From positions 109,933 through 173,932 of the forward strand of contig ONII01000011.1 of NCBI GenBank assembly GCA_900317845.1: a stretch of 64,000 bases of DNA. Direction: 5' to 3'. Shown here piece after piece: positions 49,294-62,191 of the stretch. The notes beneath the pieces are model-generated. The model was not told the DNA's origin. It made no database searches and was given only the letters and a program-made list of their open reading frames with translations. The position numbers and the translations under genes were made by a program. The first letter of the stretch is position 1; each line of letters starts with the position of its first letter. Source of the stretch: an uncultured Bacteroidales bacterium (GTDB taxonomy: Bacteria; Bacteroidota; Bacteroidia; Bacteroidales; UBA932).

Positions 49294-50610
49294 TTATTTA
49301 AGTTCACGGAACTTGTCTTGGGAGATTTTCTTGGTCTGGAGGGTTACTTCCTCGCGGACCTTGGCGATGGCGGCATTGTCTTCGCACTGCTCTTCCAGGC
49401 GACGGTACTGATTCTGGTCCTGGAGGACGTTCTCTGCGGAGCTCTTGATGATGTTCTCCGGAACGCCGGCCATACCGTACATGGCGTACTGATAGGCTAC
49501 GAAGCTCTCTGCTGCGGCCTGGATATCCTCACGGGACACCTTAAGGCCGAACTTCTGCATGATGTAACCGCGCACCAGCTGCCACTTGAAGTCCTCGATG
49601 AAGGCGGGGAATTCTTTCTCCACCTGTTCTGCGGTGAACTTGCCCTCGTTGGCATAGATGAGCCAGCGCTTGAGGAAAGCTTCCGGCAGTTCCAGTTTGG
49701 CCTTCTCTACATAGAACTTGCGGACATCGGCGCCAAACCGATAGTTGGCTTCCTGCTCGTGGGAGGCTTTGATGCGCTCCTCAATCTTGGTCTCAAACTG
49801 CTCTGGAGTGGTTACAGCGTCCTTTCCGAAAATTTTGTCGTAGGTTTCCTGGTTTTCCTCTGCGGCCACATAGGTTTTCACGTTCACCACGGTGAAGGTG
49901 AACATCGGGTTCAGGCTTTCCAGCTGGGCTTTGTCTACCTTGAGCATGGCGGCGCGGTCCGTCTCATTGGTAAAGGCGGCATTCACGTCCAGTTCAAAGG
50001 AGTCCCCGGCTTTTTTGCCGATGAAAGCGCCACGAGCCTCTTCCGCCACATTGGCGATGCTCACATACACGCCTTCTGCCTTATGGCCTTCGTTGGCAAT
50101 GTCGGCCACGATGTAGTCGTTCTCGCCGGCCTTCTTGCCTTCCTGCAGAGAGCCGTACTGCTGGAGCAGCTGCTCCTTCTGGGCCTTCTTCTCTGCGGCG
50201 GTGATGTTAATCTCGTAATACGGGATTTTGTCGTCCTTGTTCACCTCGAAGGTGAGTTCCGGCGTCTGGGCCAGGTCGAACTTGAAGGTGAAGTCCTCGC
50301 CGGCCTTCCAGGACAGCTGCGGCTGGTCCTCCGAGGGAAGGGGCTCGCCCACGACACGGATTTTTTCCTCGTTGATGAATTTGTCCAGTTGCTCGGACAC
50401 AATCCCGTTCACGCTCTCGTAGAGGGCCTGGTCCCCGTACATACGCTGGATAAGGCCCATCGGGGCCATTCCGCGACGGAAGCCTTTGATATCGGCCTTG
50501 CGCTTGTACTCGTTCAGGCGCTTGCGAAGCGGTTCTTGATAATCTGCTGCTGCAATGTCGATGGTCACCTGATAGTTCAGGGCATCTGCTTGGGTTTTGC
50601 TTACGTTCAT
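49294..50610 (-). CDS. tig: Trigger factor
   Basis: A 438-residue ribosome-bound chaperone. The N-terminal ribosome-binding signature is present as IKGFRRGMAPMGLIQRMYG (family GFRKGKVP), followed by a degenerate peptidyl-prolyl isomerase region and a helical C-terminal domain (SFVAYQYAMYGMAGVPENII). Bacteroidota trigger factors are typically divergent like this. It is first in the tig-clpP-clpX group, and a TATCTTTG box lies about 36 nt upstream. Confidence 0.93.
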   Translation of the reverse strand: MNVSKTQADALNYQVTIDIAAADYQEPLRKRLNEYKRKADIKGFRRGMAPMGLIQRMYGDQALYESVNGIVSEQLDKFINEEKIRVVGEPLPSEDQPQLSWKAGEDFTFKFDLAQTPELTFEVNKDDKIPYYEINITAAEKKAQKEQLLQQYGSLQEGKKAGENDYIVADIANEGHKAEGVYVSIANVAEEARGAFIGKKAGDSFELDVNAAFTNETDRAAMLKVDKAQLESLNPMFTFTVVNVKTYVAAEENQETYDKIFGKDAVTTPEQFETKIEERIKASHEQEANYRFGADVRKFYVEKAKLELPEAFLKRWLIYANEGKFTAEQVEKEFPAFIEDFKWQLVRGYIMQKFGLKVSREDIQAAAESFVAYQYAMYGMAGVPENIIKSSAENVLQDQNQYRRLEEQCEDNAAIAKVREEVTLQTKKISQDKFRELK

Positions 50611-50645
50611 ATGATAGGTTGTATTATATTTTCAAACAAGGGGCG

Positions 50646-50653
50646 CAAAGATA
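50646..50653 (-). promoter_or_regulatory. -7 box (TATCTTTG) of tig
   Basis: Minus-strand TATCTTTG with GTTG near the -33 position (about 50676-50673). Predicted leader about 30 nt. Confidence 0.6.
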
Positions 50654-50672
50654 GTAAAAAAATGCCGAAGAA

Positions 50673-54720
<4,048 letters not shown>

Positions 54721-54770
54721 TTAATTTTTACCAACTAATCGGTGCAAAAACACCTACTTTCTAAATCATA

Positions 54771-54778
54771 CAAAATTA
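54771..54778 (-). promoter_or_regulatory. Possible -7 box (TAATTTTG) of gyrB
   Basis: Minus-strand TAATTTTG fits TAnnTTTG and would give a leader of about 55 nt. No convincing -33 element is seen. Confidence 0.4.
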
Positions 54779-54791
54779 GTGAAAAATATAC

Positions 54792-54829
54792 AAAAAAACA
54801 AGCCCCTTGTCTGCGACAAGAGGCTGTTT
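54792..54829 (-). terminator. Terminator of the TPR/outer-membrane barrel operon
   Basis: Stem AGCC(C)CTTGTC / GACAAG(A)GGCT (54801-54825) followed on the minus strand by a T-run (54798-54792). It separates the operon from gyrB. Confidence 0.8.
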
Positions 54830-54844
54830 TAAAAGATTTTTTTC

Positions 54845-56473
54845 CTAGATACTGAAGGTGGCGCCCACAGTGAAGTAAATACCCTGCTCCGCATACAGGG
54901 GAACCCGCTGAATAGCCTGGTTCAGGAGGTTTGCGCCCTTTACCCACAGGCCCAGCTGACGGGTCATCTGGAAGTTGGCCTGAACGCCCAAATCCACAAA
55001 GCCGGGCACCTTCACCGGGCCGGGCAAAGCCGAACGGCCTTCTACCACCACGCCGGCCTGAATACGGCCGCCCCAGTTATAGAACGCGTGTCCCGTAGCC
55101 TTGAACGGTGCCGGTGCAAACAGCGTTTCAGTGAATTTGGGGATAATGGTGTAGCCATAGTAGATATTGGCTCCCACGTCCAGTCTTTCGCTCTTCCAGC
55201 CCAGATCTGTCATCACATAGAACGTGTGGAGCGGACTGGCGTAGCCCACGATGGGAAGTCCGTTAAGCGGATTCGAGATACCCCAGGTCCAGGCGTTCTC
55301 GTCCCATTTATAGCCCACACGGACATCGTAGTGGAAGCGGGAGGCAATGTTTCCCCTGGCACCCAGCGCCGCATTCACACGGGTAATCATATTGTCCGTC
55401 TGCCACTGGGCGCCACGGATGAAAGGATTCAGGCCCAGGAGCTTATCGTAAGAGATGAGATTATCTCCGCCGGTAGCCTGGAAATACAGCGCAGCCACAT
55501 CCTGGGCCAATTTGAAGGTAATATGCACATCCGGGAAAACAATGCCGCCGGCATGCGGACTGAAAGTCTTGTCCGAACGGAAGAGGAAGCCCACTTTCAC
55601 GCCCAGTTTCATGCTGAACCGTCCGGTATTGAGCAGATAATGCGGGATAAACCCGACATTGCCCACATAGCCATTGTGCTGAGCCGCGGCGCCGTCACCC
55701 TGTCCCACCGTTTCTGCGAACAAGCCCATCAGCACATGGTGCATGCCCAGGTTGGCCCCCATGGTAGCGTCCGTTACGGTGTGCAGTTCATGGAAGCCCT
55801 GCGAGCCGATATAGGCCACGCGTGTGCCGGCATTATACTCAAACGCACTGGCAGGGGCACTTTTTACGCGGGCCTGCAGTTGCCACAGGTTATTGGAGAA
55901 GTCCACACCGGTGACATCCGTCGCCGTAGTGTTCTTGTACTTAAAATCGGCCATGAACGTGCCGCCGGTCCAGGTGTAAAGGGCGTCTGCGCCAAGGGAC
56001 GAATGCAAATCTTTGCCGGCGCGGGTGGTGCCGTCCGGAAGGAGCAGCTTATCCTGCACCGTTATGTTACGGTACTTGCCGATATAGGAATGATGGTCTC
56101 CATACACGTTCAGGCGGAAATTCCCCTTGCGGACAGGCGACCACACCACGGTGGCCTCCGGGTGGAAACCATAGCCCGCACCCAGGCGTACAAACAGCGT
56201 TCCTTCGTCCGAGAGGCGCGGCTGGGGCCGCAGCTGCACCAGGTAAGGCTTGAACTCATAGGAGCCCTGATAGGGCGTGTTGCGCACGCTGTAATCCATG
56301 TCCAGATTAAAACTGTACACAGAGTCCGGAACGGCAAGCAGCTGCGCAGGTTTTTCGATGCCGCTGGCCTCCCGGGCGTAGGTGTTGGTCACCTCCACAA
56401 CGGGATTCAGGTTTTGGGCAAAGAGGCCGGCGCTGACACAGAGCGCGGCGGCGGTTATGACAAGCTTTTTCAT
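54845..56473 (-). CDS. Outer-membrane beta-barrel protein, TonB-receptor-like, uncharacterised
   Basis: A 542-residue exported protein (signal to LFAQ, residue 20). Alternating aromatic strands run throughout (VRLGAGYGFHPEATVVW, YDVRVGYKWDE, LDVGANIYYGYTI) and it ends in FSI. The final part (LGVQANFQMTRQLGLWVKGANLLNQ) resembles the last strands of TonB-dependent receptors, but no plug domain is present. It follows the TPR gene by 4 nt. Function unknown, perhaps an outer-membrane partner of the TPR protein. Confidence 0.75.
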   Translation of the reverse strand: MKKLVITAAALCVSAGLFAQNLNPVVEVTNTYAREASGIEKPAQLLAVPDSVYSFNLDMDYSVRNTPYQGSYEFKPYLVQLRPQPRLSDEGTLFVRLGAGYGFHPEATVVWSPVRKGNFRLNVYGDHHSYIGKYRNITVQDKLLLPDGTTRAGKDLHSSLGADALYTWTGGTFMADFKYKNTTATDVTGVDFSNNLWQLQARVKSAPASAFEYNAGTRVAYIGSQGFHELHTVTDATMGANLGMHHVLMGLFAETVGQGDGAAAQHNGYVGNVGFIPHYLLNTGRFSMKLGVKVGFLFRSDKTFSPHAGGIVFPDVHITFKLAQDVAALYFQATGGDNLISYDKLLGLNPFIRGAQWQTDNMITRVNAALGARGNIASRFHYDVRVGYKWDENAWTWGISNPLNGLPIVGYASPLHTFYVMTDLGWKSERLDVGANIYYGYTIIPKFTETLFAPAPFKATGHAFYNWGGRIQAGVVVEGRSALPGPVKVPGFVDLGVQANFQMTRQLGLWVKGANLLNQAIQRVPLYAEQGIYFTVGATFSI

Positions 56474-56477
56474 ACTT

Positions 56478-59396
56478 CTACTGCAATTTACGGAGTCTCA
56501 GATCCACCTGGTCCAGGACGTCGTCCTGCGGGCCGGTGGAGGTATAACCGGAGCGGATGCTCTCAAAGGTGGCTTTGGCCTGGGCCAGGTTCCCTTGCTC
56601 GGCAAAGCTGTCGCCAAGGACGATGAAGGCCTTGGCCAGCCAGTAGTTCTGACCGCCGGCTTTCTCCGCAAAGCTGTACACCTTCTCCTGGATGCCCTCG
56701 AACTGGCCGCGGTCGTACTGGTCCTGGATAAGGAGACAGGCGGCCTCTGCGCCTTCGTCGGTGGAAGGAGCCTGGGCGAGCAGCTGGAATTCCTCAAAGG
56801 CCTCCTTTCTGCGGCTGCTGCTCAGGAAGGACTTGGCACGCACGTAATGGGCCTCACGCTGCAGCTCCGGGTCCTCCGAGCGGAGCACGACGTCTGCGTT
56901 CGCGATGGCGTCTTCCCACTGGCGGGCACGGAAAGCGGAACGCATAAGGCCGATGGTGGCGAGCTCCAGGTTGGCGCCCATCTTGGCATTTTCCTTTAAC
57001 TGGAGATACGCCTGATAAGCGTTGGCATAGTTGCCCAGCTCATACTGCAGAACGGCGTACTGCATACGGGCGCTCTCCTGCAGGGCGCCGTCCAGACCGG
57101 CCTCCAAGGCGGCCTGATACAGGTCTGCGGCCTGTTCCCGCTGTCCGGCGGCACGCTGGCAGTCGGCCAGGTAGAACTTGGCCTTGGCGCCGAAAATGGC
57201 CTGGGGATATTTTTCCAGATAGGCCTGAAGGGTGGCCTGTGCCTTGGCGTAGTCTCCGGAGAGGTAAATTTGCTCTGCGCTGGAGAAATAGACTTCTTCC
57301 TTCTGGGCTTCCGTACGGCCGGCTCCGCCCAGGCTGTTCACATAGGCCAGGTATGCCTCCGGATCTTCCCGGGTGCGATAAATGGCCTCGATGGCCAGGA
57401 GGGCGTCTTCTGCGTACTCCCCGCCCTGGGCCACCACCGCCTTGTAGCAGGCAAGGGCGTCGTCGCTGCGGCCGGCGTTGCGGTTAATCATGCCAAGCTC
57501 CAGCATGGCCTGTGCACTGAGCGCGGGATCCGTGGTGGCGCTGCGAAGGGTCTTGAAGGTGCGGATGGCATTGTCATCGTCCTTGAGGGCGACATAGGCA
57601 CGGCCCAGCTCATACAGCGATTCTCCGTAATACGGGGCGGCGGGGTTGGCCTGGATGACATCTTCCAGGAAATGCGCCTTGCGGGTGTTGTCCCGGAGCA
57701 GGCCGCAGGCCACGCCGGCCCGGTAACGCGGGTACAGGTTGCCCGGATTGGGGTACTCTGCCATCTGGCGCTCATAGGCAGCCACGGCCGTAGCATAATT
57801 GCCGCTGAAGAAGTAGCAGTCTCCCACGCGGGTTTGCGCGTCCTCGCCCATGAGGCGGGCATCCCCTTCCAGATAGTTCTGGAACCATTTGAGGGCCTTT
57901 TCATAATCGGCCTCCTTGAAGTAGGTGTAGGCCATCTGATAGGAAATAAGCGGGCCTTCCGGACGGTTTTTCAGGGCCGACAGGTTGTACAGGTCTGTGA
58001 GGATATCCCGGGCGTCCGCGTATTTGCCGTCCCGGTACAGGGCCTCGGCCTGGTAGTAGCGGGCCAGCTGGTTAAAGCCTTCCCGGCGGGGGCTGTAGTA
58101 GGCGGCTGCCTTCAGATGCGGCACGGCGCTGCGCCAGGAGCCGCTTTCCATGAGCTCCCGGGCGCGGAGGAAGTAGGCTTTCATGTAGTTGGCCTGCATA
58201 TCCGGGCGAAGTTCGTCGATGTGGTCATAGGCCTCCACGGCGCCCACATAATCGTGGTTCTGGAGAGCCACCATGGCCATATAGGAATAAATCTGGTCCC
58301 CTTTCTTCTGGGCGCTGTACTTTTGCAGATACTCCTGGAAAGGGGCGGTATCCCGGTTAAGGTCGAACGCCAGCTTGGCGTAATTGTACAGGGCGTCTTC
58401 CTGGATATCCGGCGTAAAACCCAGGGCCGATGCTTCCTTGAATGCATCCATGGCCGCCACTTTGTTGCGCAGCTGGATGTAGCTGTAGCCCAGCTGATAA
58501 GAGGCAATCTGGCCCAGGGAGTCCGTGCGGTTTTCCATCCGGGTGAAGTTTTCCACGGCACCTTCCCAGTTCTCAATCACGTAATTGATTTCTCCGGCAT
58601 AGAAAAGGTCGCTCCGGGAGAGTTTGGCCTTGTTCCGAAGGTTTTTCTCATAATAGCTGCGCGCCTTTTCTACATCGCCCTTGATGAGGTAGGTCTCGCT
58701 CATGATGCGGGCCAGATGCGGCTGACGGTCTTCCGGAACCTTATTGAACAGGTCTTCGCCAAAGCGGAGGACATAGTCATAGTCCTTCTCGTTGAAGCGG
58801 CACTCCAGGATGTAGTAGTTGGCAAGTGTGGAAAAACGGTGGTCCTTTGCGCAGAGCTCGAACCAGGGAGCGGCCTCCTTGAAATCCTTCTGGGCGTAGT
58901 TGATATAGCCCAGGGTGTAATACGACGGGGCGGAGTAGTCCGAATACGGGAGGTCTTTCATGCGAAGCAGAAGCCCCTTGGCACGGTCCCACTCCCCTTG
59001 CGCAAAAGCACAGTACCCCAGTTTGTAGGTATATTCCGCCCGCTGAGTTTCCTGGATGTCCTTGAGGGACACCTGGTTGAACTGCTGCAGGGCTTCCTCG
59101 TACCGCTCCTGGTCAAAAAGGTCCAGGCCCAGCTGATAGCGCACCTGCGGCACCAGGAGGTTTTCATGATAGCGGGCGATAAACGCCTTGGCAATGTCAT
59201 GGGAATGGGCGGTTTTGAGCTTGAGCGCGCAAAGGGCGCGATAACCTTCTGCCATGGGGGTGTTGTTGCCCTGGACAAGGCGGAGTGTCTCCGAATACAT
59301 GCCGGCCTGGTACAGGTTTTTCACCTGCCCCCAGTCCTGTGCATACAGGCTGCAGGCCAGGCTGAAAGCGGCGACAAACGCAAGATATCTTTTCAT
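56478..59396 (-). CDS. Large exported tetratricopeptide-repeat protein
   Basis: A 972-residue protein with a signal peptide (MKRYLAFVAAFSLACSLYAQ) followed by about 25 TPR units to the end (examples: ALQQFNQVSLKDIQETQRAE, AYTYFKEADYEKALKWFQNY, AKFYLADCQRAAGQREQAAD). The start at 59396 is chosen because it begins the signal peptide. Such proteins scaffold periplasmic or outer-membrane complexes. It is co-directional with, and 4 nt before, the barrel protein gene and diverges from ftsE. Confidence 0.85.
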   Translation of the reverse strand: MKRYLAFVAAFSLACSLYAQDWGQVKNLYQAGMYSETLRLVQGNNTPMAEGYRALCALKLKTAHSHDIAKAFIARYHENLLVPQVRYQLGLDLFDQERYEEALQQFNQVSLKDIQETQRAEYTYKLGYCAFAQGEWDRAKGLLLRMKDLPYSDYSAPSYYTLGYINYAQKDFKEAAPWFELCAKDHRFSTLANYYILECRFNEKDYDYVLRFGEDLFNKVPEDRQPHLARIMSETYLIKGDVEKARSYYEKNLRNKAKLSRSDLFYAGEINYVIENWEGAVENFTRMENRTDSLGQIASYQLGYSYIQLRNKVAAMDAFKEASALGFTPDIQEDALYNYAKLAFDLNRDTAPFQEYLQKYSAQKKGDQIYSYMAMVALQNHDYVGAVEAYDHIDELRPDMQANYMKAYFLRARELMESGSWRSAVPHLKAAAYYSPRREGFNQLARYYQAEALYRDGKYADARDILTDLYNLSALKNRPEGPLISYQMAYTYFKEADYEKALKWFQNYLEGDARLMGEDAQTRVGDCYFFSGNYATAVAAYERQMAEYPNPGNLYPRYRAGVACGLLRDNTRKAHFLEDVIQANPAAPYYGESLYELGRAYVALKDDDNAIRTFKTLRSATTDPALSAQAMLELGMINRNAGRSDDALACYKAVVAQGGEYAEDALLAIEAIYRTREDPEAYLAYVNSLGGAGRTEAQKEEVYFSSAEQIYLSGDYAKAQATLQAYLEKYPQAIFGAKAKFYLADCQRAAGQREQAADLYQAALEAGLDGALQESARMQYAVLQYELGNYANAYQAYLQLKENAKMGANLELATIGLMRSAFRARQWEDAIANADVVLRSEDPELQREAHYVRAKSFLSSSRRKEAFEEFQLLAQAPSTDEGAEAACLLIQDQYDRGQFEGIQEKVYSFAEKAGGQNYWLAKAFIVLGDSFAEQGNLAQAKATFESIRSGYTSTGPQDDVLDQVDLRLRKLQ

Positions 59397-59432
59397 GCTG
59401 AGTCTATTAAACCAACTAAATCTATATTTTGA

Positions 59433-59462
59433 CAAATTTACAAAAAAATTCCTTTATATTTG
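59433..59462. promoter_or_regulatory. Divergent -7 boxes for the TPR gene and ftsE
   Basis: Minus-strand TAAATTTG (59440-59433) and plus-strand TATATTTG (59455-59462), 14 bp apart, so polymerase binding at one probably hinders the other. Confidence 0.5.
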
Positions 59463-59483
59463 TATGATTTTGGAATTATTCAC

Positions 59484-60176
59484 ATGGAATCTCTCATTCA
59501 TTTTAAAGACGCCGATATCCTTAACGGAGAGACGGTGGTGCTGTACAATCTGAACATGGACATTATGCCCGGAGACTTTGTATATATTGTTGGCAAAGTG
59601 GGCTCCGGCAAAACCTCCATCATCCGCACCATTACGGCGGAAAACAAACTCCTCAAGGGCGAGGGGGAGGCCTGCGGCTACAACCTGCGCACCCTGAAAA
59701 AACGGGACATCCCCTATCTCAGGCGTTCCCTGGGCGTGATTTTCCAAGATTTTCAGCTGCTCACGGACCGCAGCGTAGAGGCCAATCTGGAGTTCGTGCT
59801 CCGTGCCACCGGCTGGAAGGAGCGGTACAGTATCGACAAACGCATCCGGGAAGTGCTGGAAGCCGTGGGCATGAGTACCAAGGCCCATAAGATGCCGCAC
59901 CAGCTCTCCGGCGGCGAGCAGCAGCGCATTGCCATTGCCCGGGCGCTCCTGAACAAGCCCAAGGCCATCCTGGCGGACGAACCCACCGGCAACCTGGACG
60001 GAGAAACGGCCGACGAAATTCTCCAGCTCCTGATGGACCTCAACCGGGAAGGCACCGCCATTGTCATGGTCACCCACAACCGCGCCATCTTCGAGAAATA
60101 CCCCGGCCGCGTGTTCTCCTGCGAAGGGGAGCAGTGCCACGAGGTCATTGACGAAGGCATCGACGTGGTGCTGTAG
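59484..60176 (+). CDS. ftsE: Cell-division ABC ATPase FtsE
   Basis: A 230-residue ABC ATPase with Walker A GKVGSGKTS, signature LSGGEQQRIAIARALL, Walker B AILADEPTGNLD and the FtsE-like VVLYNLNMDIMPGDFVYI start. The ATG at 59484 is used; a TTG at 59460 lies inside the promoter box. FtsE works with the membrane protein FtsX to activate septal peptidoglycan hydrolases. No ftsX gene is adjacent here; nth follows after one repeat unit. Confidence 0.9.
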   Translation: MESLIHFKDADILNGETVVLYNLNMDIMPGDFVYIVGKVGSGKTSIIRTITAENKLLKGEGEACGYNLRTLKKRDIPYLRRSLGVIFQDFQLLTDRSVEANLEFVLRATGWKERYSIDKRIREVLEAVGMSTKAHKMPHQLSGGEQQRIAIARALLNKPKAILADEPTGNLDGETADEILQLLMDLNREGTAIVMVTHNRAIFEKYPGRVFSCEGEQCHEVIDEGIDVVL

Positions 60177-60180
60177 GCCT

Positions 60181-60208
60181 GTCATACCGAGCAAAGCGAG
60201 CGTATCTC
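60181..60208. repeat. GTCAT...ATCTC repeat filling the ftsE-nth spacer
   Basis: GTCATACC, GAGCAAAGCGAGC, GTATCTC. The copy ends at the base before the nth ATG and starts 4 nt after the ftsE stop, so the spacer is essentially one repeat. It is nearly the inverse of the copy in the FHA gene. Confidence 0.85.
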
Positions 60209-60847
60209 ATGACCAAGAAAGAACGGTTCAACAGCATCCTCGGCTGGTTCGCGGAGAACCAGCCCGTCGCGCAGTCGGAGCTGCATTTTGCAAACCCGTA
60301 CCAGCTGCTGGTAGCGGTCATTCTGAGCGCCCAGTGCACGGACCGGCGGGTGAACCTGGTCACCCCTCCCCTTTTCGAGCGTTTTCCTACGCCGGCGGAG
60401 TTGGCATCGGCCAGCTTTGACGACGTTTACCCCTACGTAAAGAGCGTCTCCTACCCCAACGCCAAAGCCCGGCACCTGATTGCCATGGCCCGGATGCTCA
60501 TGGCAGATTATAACGGGGAAGTTCCTGCCGATATTGACGCGCTCATGCGCCTTCCGGGCGTGGGCCGAAAAACCGCCAATGTCATTGCCTCCATCGTGTA
60601 CGACAAACCGGTGATCGCCGTAGACACGCACGTGTTCCGCGTGGCGCACCGCCTGGGCCTCTCGAACGGAAGCACCCCTTTAGCCGTGGAAAAGGACCTG
60701 GAACGATACATTCCCGTGGAGCAGCGCGCCATTTCCCACCACTGGCTCATCCTGCATGGCCGATACGTGTGCGTGGCCCGCAAACCCAAGTGCGCGGAGT
60801 GCCCCCTCACCGCCTGGTGCCAGGAATTCCCCGTGATTGGTAAGTAA
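60209..60847 (+). CDS. nth: Endonuclease III
   Basis: A 212-residue base-excision-repair DNA glycosylase/AP lyase for oxidised pyrimidines. Helix-hairpin-helix LPGVGRKTANVI with the catalytic Lys, VDTHVFRV with the catalytic Asp, and the 4Fe-4S site C-X6-C-X2-C-X5-C (CVARKPKCAECPLTAWC). The start codon directly follows a palindromic repeat. It is probably transcribed with ftsE. Confidence 0.96.
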   Translation: MTKKERFNSILGWFAENQPVAQSELHFANPYQLLVAVILSAQCTDRRVNLVTPPLFERFPTPAELASASFDDVYPYVKSVSYPNAKARHLIAMARMLMADYNGEVPADIDALMRLPGVGRKTANVIASIVYDKPVIAVDTHVFRVAHRLGLSNGSTPLAVEKDLERYIPVEQRAISHHWLILHGRYVCVARKPKCAECPLTAWCQEFPVIGK

Positions 60848-60866
60848 TTGAGCCTGAGTCAATTAT

Positions 60867-60905
60867 TATATAATCCTCGTTCGAATTTTGAACGAGGATT
60901 ATATA
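60867..60905. terminator. 16-bp perfect inverted repeat between nth and the convergent methyltransferase gene
   Basis: TATATAATCCTCGTTC and its complement around a 7-base loop (GAATTTT). The AT-rich base of the stem gives weak U-rich tails in both directions, so a bidirectional terminator is likely. Confidence 0.7.
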
Positions 60906-60935
60906 GTAAGTGATTGAAAATGTGACGATTAGCAG

Positions 60936-62123
60936 TCACGCCGTGCAGACGAAAATCAGGTTGGCGGATGGCGTGTCGGTGTGCAGGCCGAAGATATGGA
61001 CCTCGCCGCCGGACTTTACGCCCAGTTTGGCACGAAGCTGGTCACTGGTAAGCGGGAGGTTCCGGGCCGTTACTTCCGCCCGGGGATATTTCTTTCCTAA
61101 TTCCTTGATGGAACGATTGTTAAGGGCTACCACTTCAAGTATTTGATACCACTTACCGAAGGGCCTCAGGGTCTCCACGGGCTGGGCACTGACGTAGGCA
61201 TGGGTGTGCAGCCCAAGCTTTTGCAGGCCAAAGCGGCAGGGCCAGGTGAAGGCGCCGGCTTTCAGTAGCGCCTTGCCGGGTTCAAAGAGCCAGGGGTGAG
61301 ATGCCCGATCGGGGTCGGGCATGACATAGGACGGCTCGGGGGACTGAGTGATATCCGCCACGGCACCATTGGAATAGACCGTTAGGGTGTACGGGCCGAC
61401 ATAGTCCCGCTCCAGCAGGAGGAGCAGTTCCTTGCACTCCCCTTCCGCGCCCACCACATGCACAGCTTTCACGCAGCCCAGTTGCTTGCAAACCAGGGAA
61501 ATATCGGCCATGGGCGAGAGCTTGAGCAGCACCAGCGGACAGGCGGAGAGGAGCTCCGGAAGGAGCTGCAGTACATCCGGCTGGCAGTCTTCCAGGCGGA
61601 AGACCTTGCGCCCGTCGGATGCCCGGCGCGCCGGATCCAGAAAGAGAATGTCCGGATGGAAGGAGCCCAGAATAAGCGGGAGTTTTCCCGCGACGAGTTC
61701 CGCGCAGGAAACCGTCACGTTAGAGAGCCCCAGGGCCGCGAAATTGTGCCGGGCGGCATCGGCCAGCTCCGGGCGCATCTCGTTGTACAGCACCCGGTCA
61801 AATACCTGCGCGAATGCCCAGCTATCCACTCCCAGTCCCCCGGTGAGGTCTGCCAGGCAGCCCTTCGCGGCAGCAGCAGCCACCGCGGCCTTGTAGCGGG
61901 CGGTCTCGGTGGAGGAGCACTGCTCCCCGGAGACCCGAAGCGGGAACCGCAGGGAGGGAACAGCATACCACTGAGGCACTTTTTCCCGCAGTTTCCGCCG
62001 CACTTCCAAGGTGGTTAAAGCCAGGTCAAAGTCCTCAACCTCAGCCACATAACGTTCCCGGGCAAGCGCCAGCTTCCCCAGGTCATCCCCTTCATGGGCC
62101 AATATGAAATCTACCCATTCCAT
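60936..62123 (-). CDS. Class I SAM-dependent methyltransferase with THUMP-like domain
   Basis: A 395-residue protein. An N-terminal helical part precedes a Rossmann methyltransferase (SAM motif DLTGGLGVDSWAF, about 92-104; DILFLDPARRA near residue 158). The C-terminal THUMP-like domain follows (about 320-395, RAEVTARNLPLTSDQLRAKL). It is widespread in Bacteroidota; RNA is the probable target but is unproven. Residues 267-276 (around VMPDPDRASHP) come from a palindromic repeat. It converges on nth and diverges from the phosphohexomutase gene. Confidence 0.85.
   Translation of the reverse strand: MEWVDFILAHEGDDLGKLALARERYVAEVEDFDLALTTLEVRRKLREKVPQWYAVPSLRFPLRVSGEQCSSTETARYKAAVAAAAAKGCLADLTGGLGVDSWAFAQVFDRVLYNEMRPELADAARHNFAALGLSNVTVSCAELVAGKLPLILGSFHPDILFLDPARRASDGRKVFRLEDCQPDVLQLLPELLSACPLVLLKLSPMADISLVCKQLGCVKAVHVVGAEGECKELLLLLERDYVGPYTLTVYSNGAVADITQSPEPSYVMPDPDRASHPWLFEPGKALLKAGAFTWPCRFGLQKLGLHTHAYVSAQPVETLRPFGKWYQILEVVALNNRSIKELGKKYPRAEVTARNLPLTSDQLRAKLGVKSGGEVHIFGLHTDTPSANLIFVCTA
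61298..61325. repeat. GTCAT...ATCTC palindromic repeat inside the THUMP-like methyltransferase gene
   Basis: Read on the minus strand: GTCAT, GCCCGA, loop CCCCGA, TCGGGC, ATCTC, in frame. Confidence 0.8.
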
Positions 62124-62124
62124 A

Positions 62125-62155
62125 TTGCAAAAATACGGAATAATCTTTACATTTG
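62125..62155 (+). promoter_or_regulatory. Promoter of the phosphohexomutase gene
   Basis: TTG (62125-62127), 20 bp, TACATTTG (62148-62155); predicted leader about 30 nt. Confidence 0.6.
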
Positions 62156-62191
62156 TAAGCTAGATAAGCACAAACACTAAAACACAACCAT

